A stretch of 64,000 nt of DNA from positions 686,689 through 750,688 of the forward strand of contig NZ_KB904328.1 in NCBI RefSeq assembly GCF_000379965.1, read 5' to 3'. The notes below the pieces were generated by a model, which saw nothing but the letters and a program-made list of their open reading frames with translations, was not told the DNA's origin and did no database searches. This DNA is from Hoylesella nanceiensis DSM 19126 = JCM 15639 (GTDB lineage Bacteria; Bacteroidota; Bacteroidia; Bacteroidales; Bacteroidaceae). Within the stretch, counting starts at the first letter, position 1. Each line of letters begins with the position of its first letter. Below, in pieces: positions 32,647 to 40,409 of this stretch. Made by a program: the position numbers and the translations under genes.

Positions 32647-33160
32647 TTCCCTCATTTGATATTCTGTTATACCATGCACCATGCAGATTTTCTTCAATAT
32701 ATGAATTATCTTTGAACAGATAGACCAGCGGTTCTACATCAAAAACAAAATCAGAGATAGGCTTTCGCTCTTCCCAAATGATTGGAGATGAAGCGATGAA
32801 TTTCTCATAAGGAACTTCTATTCGGCTATCATCATGGTCATATAATTTTAAATATCTTCTCGTTTTACGTTCATTTGGGTATAGTATGAATAATTCATAC
32901 CATATATTCTCAACATCATACTTGTATCCCAAGTAAATGCAATACATGCGATTTTCATAGGCAGAATAAGGATATTTCCTTTTTTGAGGAAAGGATAGGG
33001 TGTATAAATTACCTTGTTCCTTAAAGCCCTTTTCTATTAAAAAAGGCTTCTCTCCTATTATTTTCCAAAACCACATATTGCTATCATCACAATATTCTGT
33101 TAAGAACATATCTTCTCCTTCAAAAAGAATGCGACTTCCACTTGGTGCTTTTATTTTCAT
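32633..33160 (-). CDS. unknown cytoplasmic protein
   Basis: A 175-residue protein with no signal peptide or membrane helix, rich in aromatic and charged residues (MWFWKIIGEKPF, FILYPNERKTRRYLKLYD, IIWEERKPISDFVFDVEPL). It looks like a compact mixed alpha/beta domain, possibly of the Imm/SUKH sort, but I do not recognise a family. It lies in a leftward group between the 204-residue protein and the truncated lipoprotein. Confidence 0.6.
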   Translation of the reverse strand: MKIKAPSGSRILFEGEDMFLTEYCDDSNMWFWKIIGEKPFLIEKGFKEQGNLYTLSFPQKRKYPYSAYENRMYCIYLGYKYDVENIWYELFILYPNERKTRRYLKLYDHDDSRIEVPYEKFIASSPIIWEERKPISDFVFDVEPLVYLFKDNSYIEENLHGAWYNRISNEGNEQQ

Positions 33161-33302
33161 TGATCAACTATTTTAAAAGTTTTATTTTCGAATTGCTAAT
33201 TGGCGATATAAAATATTATACTTCTTCATGTTTTCTTACTTTTTAGTCTTTTGGCTAATTCTAAATTTGACACACAAGGGCAATTCCTTTTGCATAAAAT
33301 TC

Positions 33303-33917
33303 TCAATATTTTTCATTAACTTCAATATTCTTTGTTTTGATTCCCAATTCTTTGCATTTTGTTTTATAGAAGCTTTTTATATCATTGAAGTCCTGGTAAG
33401 TACTTTCACTTTTAACAATATCTACAAACATATGAAATCCATAACCTGTATCATTAATTATAATGCTATAGATTCCTGTCCCATTTTTACGTTTACAAAA
33501 CATAACATTTCCCAATTCATCCTTAAAATGATTTCTCCAATCCATTGTGTTATCCCAATGGCTATATATTGGAACATATTGATTTCCTTCTTTAAAGTTA
33601 CGAGTCAGGTATTTTGTTTCTCGATAATAACGTACAGAATATACAGTATAAAGGCATAATGTGTCTAAGGAAATATGCCTCCAAAAAGATTCTTCAAGGC
33701 ATTTCTTGACATTTTTCTCTAAGTGTGGAGCATTAGATAAAAGCACGATCAGATGTCTTGAACTTTTCCCAACGTTGGTCGTGTCAGACTCTAATACATA
33801 ATATTCTGTTGGAATAGTAAGGATATCACTTCTAAAGTGAGAAAATAGGGCTATTCCCAAACAGCAGAAAATCATACTTGCTATTATAATTCTATATTTT
33901 ATTTTATTTATCATCAT
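33303..33917 (-). CDS. unknown membrane-anchored protein
   Basis: A 204-residue protein with one N-terminal membrane segment (about 8-27, YRIIIASMIFCCLGIALFSH) and a soluble part of about 175 residues outside the inner membrane. No family recognised. Its ATG overlaps the stop of a truncated upstream frame (TAATG at 33915-33919), the same layout as at 32367. An immunity role against a periplasmic effector would fit the anchor and the coupling, but that is inference. Confidence 0.6.
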   Translation of the reverse strand: MMINKIKYRIIIASMIFCCLGIALFSHFRSDILTIPTEYYVLESDTTNVGKSSRHLIVLLSNAPHLEKNVKKCLEESFWRHISLDTLCLYTVYSVRYYRETKYLTRNFKEGNQYVPIYSHWDNTMDWRNHFKDELGNVMFCKRKNGTGIYSIIINDTGYGFHMFVDIVKSESTYQDFNDIKSFYKTKCKELGIKTKNIEVNEKY

Positions 33918-34126
33918 TAATTTAATAAATTTTCAATGTCAATTTCCTTCGATATCATAGTCACAAATGGTTTGTACCCTCTCATATATTGGAGGATAAA
34001 CCAAGAACAGAATCCATCAGCAGCCTCTTGGAAGAATATGTCGGAAACTCCAGTTTCGCTTAAATCGTACCCTCGTTCGTCTTTCGGGCGAGTTAGATTG
34101 CTGAGTATTTCACCCCAAGGGGCAGT
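33917..34126 (-). pseudogene. 70-codon truncated gene end
   Basis: The minus strand is open from repeat copy c down to a TAA that overlaps the next ATG. It reads APWGEILSNLTRPKDERGYD, then LSETGVSDIFFQEAADGFC and SWFILQYMRGYKPFV. There is no start codon region; a TGA inside repeat copy c closes the frame upstream. It is the 3' part of a gene cut off exactly at the repeat. Its function cannot be told, although the position ahead of a coupled small gene fits an effector tip. Confidence 0.55.
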
Positions 34127-34152
34127 TGTACGTTGTCAAACAAAAGTGCACA
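34127..34152 (-). repeat. 26-bp island repeat, copy c (left inverted repeat)
   Basis: On the plus strand it begins TGTACGTTGTC and ends AAAAGTGCACA. It is the exact reverse complement of copy d. Confidence 0.9.
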
Positions 34153-34165
34153 ACTGCAAATGTAG

Positions 34166-34897
34166 TTATTTACTCTTATATTTTCTTGTTTTATTATCAA
34201 AAGTTCTTTTGTTGATTGAATTTTGCTTTATTATTTCTCTTATCTTTTTGATTTTCTCCTCTTGCCCTAAATATACGTCTTTGGGGTGTGCACTTTTGTT
34301 TGACAACGTACAGTTTGTTTTATTGGGCATTATATCCGAAGGTAGAATACAAGTTTTGTTGAAACCCAATAAATTGATATGGTGTCTTCTTCCTTTAGAA
34401 ATGTCAATACCTACATGTTTATAAGCTCTCCACACTAATTCTGTGCAGTAGAATGTTGTAGTATCGGTTATATCAAAGTCTTTATCGAAGGGCATACCAA
34501 CCTTTTGTAAGGCATATTGTATAGCCCCTTTGACGACTTTGTCGCTTAAAGAAATACGTATAACCTTTGCTTTTATACATTTATCGGGTTGTATAAAAGA
34601 ACTAATAGATTCGTATTTAACGGTATCTAACTCGTTTTCTGTCTCATTAGGGACGGCATGAATAACCCTCCAACCATCTTTTGTGTGTAGCATTATTCCA
34701 ACATGTGAATAGCTACCACTATCTAAACTTGTTACAACTTGGCTTTCGGTGCTTCTGCCTTCTCTGAAAATAAGATCGCCATCGTGTAGAGATAGCGTGT
34801 CGATACAGGCAGTAACGACTTTATTCTCACATTTCTTCTTACACGAATGGGATAGAAACATGAGAATGATGAGAAACGTAAACTGCCAGTATCTCAT
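34166..34897 (-). CDS. YiiX-like permuted NlpC/P60 lipoprotein
   Basis: A 243-residue lipoprotein (LSHSC, Cys about 19) with the permuted papain-like fold of the YiiX/YebB family (DUF830): GDLIF near 40, catalytic His in SYSHVGIML near 64, and the Cys in TTFYCTELVWRAY near 150. Members are cysteine hydrolases acting on amide bonds of cell-wall or lipid substrates. From residue 196 on (CTLSNKSAHPKDVYLGQ...) the sequence comes from the 186-bp element, a Lys-rich tail of 48 residues that is unlike the family, so the native C-terminus was probably replaced. It follows the zinc-ribbon gene by two bases. Confidence 0.82.
   Translation of the reverse strand: MRYWQFTFLIILMFLSHSCKKKCENKVVTACIDTLSLHDGDLIFREGRSTESQVVTSLDSGSYSHVGIMLHTKDGWRVIHAVPNETENELDTVKYESISSFIQPDKCIKAKVIRISLSDKVVKGAIQYALQKVGMPFDKDFDITDTTTFYCTELVWRAYKHVGIDISKGRRHHINLLGFNKTCILPSDIMPNKTNCTLSNKSAHPKDVYLGQEEKIKKIREIIKQNSINKRTFDNKTRKYKSK
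34287..34312 (+). repeat. 26-bp island repeat, copy d (right inverted repeat)
   Basis: Begins TGTGCACTTT and ends GACAACGTACA. It lies within the coding frame of the YiiX-like gene (residues about 196-204). Confidence 0.9.
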
Positions 34898-34899
34898 AC

Positions 34900-35403
34900 C
34901 TATTCCTCATCACTATTTTCGGATTCTAAGGACTTGTTCATCTTGTCTAATTCGTCTTTATCGATGAAAGTAAAGACAGTTCCTAAGATTCCGATAGATA
35001 AAAGCTTTGAATCTTTGCCATTACTGAATGTTCCTGTACTAAAAAGAAAATATTTATTTACTTTTAGTTTGCTATTAAGTACTTTCTCAATTACTGCACC
35101 TCCCATTAAAGCATACATCGCATTTTCGCTTTTATTTGATGTTTCAAGAACGTTCGTCAATTCAGTACGTATTGATTCTACGTGTTTCTCCTTATCAGGA
35201 CATGTGAGTCCCAATAGAAGACAAATAGCTAAAGGTAGCGCAATGTATAAGATTTTCTTTAAAGGATAGTTGAATTGAGGGCCTTGTTGGGGTGTTTCTT
35301 CTGCATAACTTGTTTGTACAGGTTGGTTTTTAGCTTTGCCACATTGAGGACAAAAGTTTTCCTCTTCTTTTAATTGTGTGCCACATTTTGAACAGTATTC
35401 CAT
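34900..35403 (-). CDS. zinc-ribbon membrane protein (DUF4359-like)
   Basis: A 167-residue protein with an N-terminal zinc ribbon (MEYCSKCGTQL and FCPQCGKAK, four Cys in two CxxC pairs), a linker, one membrane helix (about 52-68, ILYIALPLAICLLLGLTC) and an outer domain with CPDKEKHVESIRTEL and KYFLFSTGTF. The outer part resembles DUF4359. The arrangement of a cytoplasmic zinc ribbon with an external domain is common in proteins of unknown function. It is the first gene of a pair with the YiiX-like lipoprotein, two bases apart. Confidence 0.75.
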   Translation of the reverse strand: MEYCSKCGTQLKEEENFCPQCGKAKNQPVQTSYAEETPQQGPQFNYPLKKILYIALPLAICLLLGLTCPDKEKHVESIRTELTNVLETSNKSENAMYALMGGAVIEKVLNSKLKVNKYFLFSTGTFSNGKDSKLLSIGILGTVFTFIDKDELDKMNKSLESENSDEE

Positions 35404-35919
35404 AAGATTTATTTTAAAAGTTAATATTATTGTATGCTATAATAACAATGGGTTTTTCCCATAATGATAAAAATATACAATGTTTTGAATGTCGATTCTA
35501 TTTAGGTTAGCCCATTTTAGAGGCGTAATACATTGATTAGTATATGGCAAATATACAAAAAAGATTGAAACGAAATATCAAAAAGAGGATTCTTTTTATA
35601 TTCTAAGAGGTGTGTTGGCTGATGTTTTCAAATAAAAAGAGCCTTTAAGTGTAATGAATAGCTTTACTTAAAGTGTTAGTTATGAGTGGATTAAGATCAA
35701 AAAATGTCCGTAGATAGTTTTTATCTATAACTTGATAGATAAAATAAATTACGATTCTGAAGTATAATTGTATTTAAAGTGCTAATTTTGTAATCAATTA
35801 TAATAAGAAGAAGAATCAGAAGATAAAACTATTCAAGTCGTTCTTACTAAAAAGAAAGACTTATTACCGTGAGTAACATAATATAAAACAGAAAATAAAT
35901 AATAAACAAATAACAGATT
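35404..35919. other. intergenic, promoter region of DUF417 gene
   Basis: About 515 bases between divergent genes, very AT-rich. Apart from the -7 element at 35783-35790 and a weak hairpin near 35642-35682 (TTTAAGT/ACTTAAA) I see nothing. Confidence 0.45.
35783..35790 (+). promoter_or_regulatory. DUF417 gene promoter -7 element
   Basis: TAATTTTG, 130 bases ahead of the ATG at 35920. Confidence 0.45.
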
Positions 35920-36498
35920 ATGAAAGAATTAGTACATGGGCTACTCTCAGTAGCTGCCAACTTAAATAAGTTTGGCTTGAATTTCTTACGTGTAGGAATA
36001 TTCATCGTTTTTGTGTGGATTGGAGGATTGAAGTTTGCTAAATACGAGGCAGATGGTATTGTTCCATTCGTAGCAAATAGTCCTTTTATGAGTTTCTTCT
36101 ATGAAAAAGAGGCTCCAGAGTATAAGCAATATAAGAATAAAGAAGGCGAATTGGTGCTTAAAAACCGCCAATGGCACGAAGCAAATAACACATATGGTTT
36201 TTCTAAAGGATTGGGAATTCTCATTATGTCGATTGGTGTTTTAACCTTGTTGGGTATCTTCACACCTAAAATCGGTATCTTTGGAGAACTACTTGTGATT
36301 GTAATGACAATAGGAACACTATCGTTCTTGGTAACAACTCCTGAATGTTGGGTACCAGATTTGGGTAGTGGCGAGCATGGATTCCCGCTGCTTTCGGGTG
36401 CAGGTAGATTGGTGTTGAAAGATATTGTGATTCTTTCAGGTGCCGTAGTTCTACTTTCTGATTCGGCAAAGAAATTGTTAGCTCAATGCAAATTATAA
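35920..36498 (+). CDS. DUF417 (YkgB/RclC-like) membrane protein
   Basis: A 192-residue inner-membrane protein with four helices (near 20-38, 95-115, 120-140, 168-185) and the DUF417 features LRVGIFIVFVWIGGLKFAKYEADGI (in parts LRVGIFIVFVWIGGLKF), IVPFVANSPFMSFFY, and a conserved TTPECWVPDLG. The E. coli member RclC belongs to the reactive-chlorine defence operon. Here it is a single gene with a long leader, and no Rcl partner is nearby. Confidence 0.88.
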   Translation: MKELVHGLLSVAANLNKFGLNFLRVGIFIVFVWIGGLKFAKYEADGIVPFVANSPFMSFFYEKEAPEYKQYKNKEGELVLKNRQWHEANNTYGFSKGLGILIMSIGVLTLLGIFTPKIGIFGELLVIVMTIGTLSFLVTTPECWVPDLGSGEHGFPLLSGAGRLVLKDIVILSGAVVLLSDSAKKLLAQCKL

Positions 36499-36686
36499 GA
36501 ACTCGAATTTCAGATTATAATAAACGATAAAGCATATTATGAGGCTTTAGTATATGGTTCTTGTCGAAAGGCAAGAACCATTTTTCGTTTTTATTCTTCG
36601 AAAGATAAACAAGGCGAAAATGAAGTCAATGGGGATAAAAAACGATTTTATTTCCGATTTGTCGCCTAACTTCGTGTTTTTTCAAC

Positions 36687-36694
36687 TATCTTTG
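36687..36694 (+). promoter_or_regulatory. pyrE promoter -7 element
   Basis: TATCTTTG, about 50 bases ahead of the pyrE ATG, with TTTG at 36658-36661, slightly farther than the usual spacing. Confidence 0.55.
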
Positions 36695-36744
36695 CAATAA
36701 TAATATTCTACAACTCATTGTATCACATAACAAAAGAAATAATA

Positions 36745-37377
36745 ATGGATAATTTGAGAACCCTTTTTGCAGAGAAACTTTTAAAGATTGAAGCTATAAA
36801 AGTTCAACCAAACAACCTTTTTACATGGGCAAGTGGCTGGAAATCGCCTTTCTATTGCGATAATCGTCAAACCCTTTCTTATCCTGATATTCGCAGATTT
36901 GTGAAATTAGAAATGGCTCACGCTATTCTAAAACATTTCCACAATGTAGACGCTATCGCTGGTGTTGCAACCGCAGGTATCCCACAAGGAGCTCTTGTGG
37001 CAGAAGAATTAGGACTTCCTTTCTGCTATGTTAGAAGTAAACCAAAAGATCATGGTTTGGAAAACCTTATCGAAGGAAAGCTAAAAGAAGGCTCAAACGT
37101 TGTTGTGATCGAAGACTTAATTTCAACAGGAGGTAGCTCTTTGAAAGCAGTTGAGGCACTTCGTCGTTCAGGTGCTAATGTTGTTGGTATGGTTGCAGCA
37201 TTTACTTATGGTTTCGATGTGGCACAACAAGCATTCGATTCGGCAAATGTTCCATTGGTTACTCTAACAGATTATGAGCATGTAGTGGCTAAAGCATTAG
37301 AGATAGGCTATATCAAAGAAAACGATATCGCATTACTTGATAGCTGGAGAAGTAATCCTTCAGAATTTGGTAAATAA
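36745..37377 (+). CDS. pyrE: orotate phosphoribosyltransferase
   Basis: A 210-residue enzyme joining orotate to PRPP to give OMP in pyrimidine synthesis. The PRPP-binding loop is VVIEDLISTGGSSLKA (about 120-135), preceded by VDAIAGVATAGIPQGALVA and FCYVRSKPKDHGL with the catalytic Lys residues. The ATG at 36745 gives the usual N-terminus (MDNLRTLFAEKLL); an upstream TTG is unlikely. It leads a small operon with the SRPBCC protein and the lipoprotein. Confidence 0.95.
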   Translation: MDNLRTLFAEKLLKIEAIKVQPNNLFTWASGWKSPFYCDNRQTLSYPDIRRFVKLEMAHAILKHFHNVDAIAGVATAGIPQGALVAEELGLPFCYVRSKPKDHGLENLIEGKLKEGSNVVVIEDLISTGGSSLKAVEALRRSGANVVGMVAAFTYGFDVAQQAFDSANVPLVTLTDYEHVVAKALEIGYIKENDIALLDSWRSNPSEFGK

Positions 37378-37424
37378 CGAAACGCTTTCAAGAATAGCAC
37401 AATTATAAATCAAAAGAAATAGAA

Positions 37425-37844
37425 ATGTCGAGTAAATTCGAAAGTAGCGTACGTCAAATACCCTATAGTCAAGAGTTAGTATATAACACTTTAAGTAATT
37501 TAGAGAACCTCGAAAAGGTGAAAGATCGTCTTCCTGAAGACCAAATCAATAACCTTTCGTTCGATAATGATAGTATATCAATTAGCGCAGGTGCTGTTGG
37601 TTCGGTGAAATTGAGAATCATTGAACGCACAGAGTTCGACTGTATTAAATTCGAAGCACAAGAGAGTCCGTTGCCTTTTAACTTCTGGATTCAGATTCTT
37701 CCTGTAACTTCGGATAGCTGTAAGATGAAACTTACTATCAAGGCAGAGATCAGTATGTTCTTAAAGCCAATGGTGAGCAAGCCTTTAAACGAAGGTATTG
37801 AAAAACTTGCAGATATACTTCAAAACATTCCTTATGGTCAATAA
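37425..37844 (+). CDS. SRPBCC/START-like protein
   Basis: A 139-residue cytoplasmic protein with the pattern of the SRPBCC (polyketide cyclase/START) fold: an N-terminal strand SSVRQIPYSQELVYNTLSNL, a central block of strands (SISISAGAVGSVKLRIIERT) and a long C-terminal helix (KPLNEGIEKLADILQNI). Such domains bind hydrophobic ligands. It lies 47 bases after pyrE and overlaps the following lipoprotein gene by 11 bases; the conserved neighbourhood does not tell its ligand. Confidence 0.8.
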   Translation: MSSKFESSVRQIPYSQELVYNTLSNLENLEKVKDRLPEDQINNLSFDNDSISISAGAVGSVKLRIIERTEFDCIKFEAQESPLPFNFWIQILPVTSDSCKMKLTIKAEISMFLKPMVSKPLNEGIEKLADILQNIPYGQ

Positions 37845-38415
37845 TATCGCAAAAAGAATCGTTCCACTTTGTTTTCTCCTATTATTATTAATAGGTGTGG
37901 GCTGTTCTGGCGATGAATTTAAATATACAACAAAGCACGCCAACTTTGTGTTTGATACCCGTTTGCATGGTCATTCGGCAGCATTAGCAACTGCCTTGGG
38001 CAACGTTGGCGTGTTTTGCTCTGTATCAGAGACCCTTTCTGGAGGACAAAGAAGTTTTCGTTTTGATAACCATCAGGGCTTGGTTGATGTCGTTCCATTT
38101 AATGCAATCGACGCACGTCAAACTCAAATATTAGGGCAAAACAATCTCCTTATAGTGGGGTATGGCAATTTAGATACGCCAGCTCCATTCTTTGCCTACG
38201 ACGGAGAGTGTCCACATTGTTTCGACTACAATGCTATTCCCTTGAAAAGTTATCCCCTTTCGGTGAATAGTGCAGGTATAGCGCAGTGCAAAAACTGTAA
38301 AAGAGCCTTTAATCTCAATACAGGTGGAAACATGATTCAAGGCGAAGGACGTTATCGTTTGGTTGTTTATCGTGCTTCAAACACTCCAAAAGAGGTCGTA
38401 ATAGTAAAGAATTAA
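37834..38415 (+). CDS. lipoprotein with Rieske-like double CxxC
   Basis: A 193-residue predicted lipoprotein (LLLLIGVGC, Cys about 24). The second half has CPHC (about 129-132) and CKNC (about 156-159), followed by KRAFNLNTGGN, spaced as in a Rieske [2Fe-2S] domain but with Cys in place of both His. The sites could bind zinc or an all-Cys Fe-S cluster. I chose the ATG at 37834 because it precedes the signal peptide directly; it overlaps the upstream gene by 11 bases, so the pyrE transcript continues here. Confidence 0.7.
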   Translation: MVNNIAKRIVPLCFLLLLLIGVGCSGDEFKYTTKHANFVFDTRLHGHSAALATALGNVGVFCSVSETLSGGQRSFRFDNHQGLVDVVPFNAIDARQTQILGQNNLLIVGYGNLDTPAPFFAYDGECPHCFDYNAIPLKSYPLSVNSAGIAQCKNCKRAFNLNTGGNMIQGEGRYRLVVYRASNTPKEVVIVKN

Positions 38416-38445
38416 AGATATAATGTTAAATAATGTATATTGCTA

Positions 38446-38475
38446 TTGCATTTTAAATTATTTACATTACCTTTG
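38446..38475 (+). promoter_or_regulatory. promoter of the tRNA-Gly/tRNA-Leu unit
   Basis: TTG at 38446-38448, 19 bases, then TACCTTTG at 38468-38475. The -7 element ends 15 bases before tRNA-Gly. Confidence 0.65.
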
Positions 38476-38490
38476 CACCCAGTAATAAAA

Positions 38491-38563
38491 GCGGAAATAG
38501 CTCAGTTGGTAGAGCACAACCTTGCCAAGGTTGGGGTCGCGAGTTCGAGTCTCGTTTTCCGCT
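38491..38563 (+). tRNA. tRNA-Gly(GCC)
   Basis: 73 bases. The acceptor stem GCGGAAA pairs with TTTCCGC; the anticodon loop TTGCCAA contains GCC; the T arm has GTTCGAGTC. The discriminator is T and CCA is not encoded. Confidence 0.95.
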
Positions 38564-38584
38564 CTTTTACTTTCTAATTAGGCT

Positions 38585-38670
38585 ACCGCAATGGTGGAAT
38601 TGGTAGACACGAGGGACTTAAAATCCCTTGGCCAGTGATGGCTGTGCGGGTTCGAGTCCCGCTCGCGGTA
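38585..38670 (+). tRNA. tRNA-Leu(TAA)
   Basis: 86 bases with the long variable arm of class II tRNAs (TTGGCCAGTGATGGCTGT). The anticodon loop CTTAAAA contains TAA. The acceptor stem ACCGCAA pairs with TCGCGGT with one A-C mismatch. It lies 21 bases after tRNA-Gly. Confidence 0.93.
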
Positions 38671-38693
38671 CAATCCTTAAAACATTAAATCTT

Positions 38694-40364
38694 ATGTTTA
38701 GAAATACCATTCTAACGCTTTCTGCTTCTACCTTATTCCTATTTACATCTTGTTCTAAACTCAAAAGCTTGTCAGCAGATAAGTTTACAGTAGTTCCAAC
38801 ACCTTTAGAAGTAAAGGCAGGTCAAGTAGATGCTACCATTACAACATTGTTTCCAGAAAAGTATATGAAGCGCAATGTAGTGCTAACTCTTGTTCCAGAG
38901 CTACGTTCTAGCGATGGTTCAGTTGTTAAAGGCACTTCAGCTACATTCCAAGGAGAAAAAGTTTTAGGAAACAATCCATCGGTATCTTATCGTTTAGGTG
39001 GACGTTTTACCATCAAAACAGCGTTTGCTTATACCCCAGAAATGCAAAAAAGCGACCTTTATGTCACTTTCAATGCATTGCAAGGAAATAAGAAGGTTAA
39101 TCTAAATCCAGTAAGAATAGGTTATGGAGTAATTGCTACTTCAGAACTGTATAAGAACATCTTATTCGAAGATGGAGGCTGCTTGGCTCCCGATTCTTTT
39201 GAACGTGTAAAGAAAGAGAAGCAAGAAGCAAACATCAAATTCTTGGTAAATCAAGCTAATTTGCGTAAGAGCGAATTACAAAGCAATTCTATTCATGATT
39301 TTGTTCGCATGCTCAAGAAAATCAATAGCGAGCGTGAAAGCCTCATATTAAATAATATTGAGGTGAAAGCTTATGCGTCTCCAGAAGGCGGTTTCAGCTT
39401 TAATGACAAGCTTGCGAATAAGCGTCAGAACACAGGAGAAGGCTATGTGAAAGACCAACTCAAGGCTAATAAGATGTCAACTGCCATCGATGCAGGTTAT
39501 ACAGCACAAGACTGGGAAGGCTTCCAAAAGCTCGTTCAAGTGTCAAACATACAAGATAAAGACGTAATTTTGCGTGTTTTGTCTATGTATAAGGACCCAC
39601 AAGAACGTGAACAACAAATAAGAAACATGAGTGAAGGCTTTAGAGAGCTTGCAAATGGAATTCTTCCAGAGCTTAGAAGAGCACGACTTGTGATCAATTA
39701 TGAGGTTGTTGGCCGCAGTGATGACGAGATAGCAGAGCAATATAAGAAAGATCCTGTTAAGCTAAGTGCCGACGAATTACTTTATTATGCAACACTTGTA
39801 GACGGTACAAAGACAGAAGAAGTGTATCAAACAGCAGCTCGTTTGTATGATAAAGACTACAGAGCGTTCAACAATCTTGCTACTCTTGAATTAAAGAAAG
39901 GCAACGAAATAAAGGCGAAGTCTTATTTAGAGCAAGCTTTAAGAGTAAATAGTAAGGCGCCAGAAGCCCTTGCAAATCTTGGTTTGATAGACCTAATGCA
40001 CGGCAATCTTGCACAAGCAGAAGTGCAAATTGCAAATGCTTCAGGCACAAATAACACAGCTTATGCCACTGCAGCCCTTGCTTTTGCAAAAGGAAAGTAT
40101 GCAGATGCAGAGCGAGATTTAGCCGATTCAAACACCAATTTAGCAGCTCTTGCTCAATTGATGAATAACAACTACGCTGCAGCAGCGCAAACTTTAGACG
40201 AAGTAAAGCACAAAACAGCTTACACCCACTACATTCATGCCATCGTAGCAGCACGTAGAGGCAACAAGTTCTCAGCAACTTCGCATCTTGAAGAAGCGCT
40301 AAAACTCAATCCATCTTTAAAGACTTATGCCGATAAAGATTTGGAATTAAAAATCATTAAGTAA
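38694..40364 (+). CDS. TPR lipoprotein with OmpA-like region
   Basis: A 556-residue predicted lipoprotein (LFLFTSC, Cys about 20). The N-terminal 150 residues are beta-rich (VVPTPLEVKAGQVDATITTL); a central region contains NIEVKAYASPEGGFSFNDKL followed by ANKRQNTGEGYV, which resembles the OmpA peptidoglycan-binding fold; the last 180 residues are TPR-like helices (AYRAFNNLATLELKKGNE, APEALANLGLIDLMHGNL). Such proteins are typical outer-membrane-associated scaffolds in Prevotella. I chose the start at 38694, after tRNA-Leu, since an earlier in-frame start would lie inside the tRNA. Confidence 0.82.
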   Translation: MFRNTILTLSASTLFLFTSCSKLKSLSADKFTVVPTPLEVKAGQVDATITTLFPEKYMKRNVVLTLVPELRSSDGSVVKGTSATFQGEKVLGNNPSVSYRLGGRFTIKTAFAYTPEMQKSDLYVTFNALQGNKKVNLNPVRIGYGVIATSELYKNILFEDGGCLAPDSFERVKKEKQEANIKFLVNQANLRKSELQSNSIHDFVRMLKKINSERESLILNNIEVKAYASPEGGFSFNDKLANKRQNTGEGYVKDQLKANKMSTAIDAGYTAQDWEGFQKLVQVSNIQDKDVILRVLSMYKDPQEREQQIRNMSEGFRELANGILPELRRARLVINYEVVGRSDDEIAEQYKKDPVKLSADELLYYATLVDGTKTEEVYQTAARLYDKDYRAFNNLATLELKKGNEIKAKSYLEQALRVNSKAPEALANLGLIDLMHGNLAQAEVQIANASGTNNTAYATAALAFAKGKYADAERDLADSNTNLAALAQLMNNNYAAAAQTLDEVKHKTAYTHYIHAIVAARRGNKFSATSHLEEALKLNPSLKTYADKDLELKIIK

Positions 40365-40409
40365 GACAATGTGAATTAAGAGGGAGTTAAGTTCCCTTCA
40401 ATAACATAT

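Larger units (their letters stand above)
34127..34312. mobile_element. 186-bp element with 26-bp perfect inverted ends
   Basis: Copies c (34127-34152) and d (34287-34312) are perfect inverted repeats around a 134-base interior. The element covers the 3' end of the YiiX-like gene and provides its last 48 codons and the stop. The interior has a second, inverted copy at 30535-30669 followed by the same end repeat (copy a), but lacking the other end. No obvious target duplication flanks it (left CAGT, right GTTT). Size and ends resemble a MITE; an invertible segment is another possibility. Confidence 0.6.

Noticed and set aside
33936-34424. Rightward 162-codon frame across the repeat copies c and d
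   Set aside because: It runs antisense through two better supported frames (the YiiX-like gene and the coupled gene end) and has no family features.
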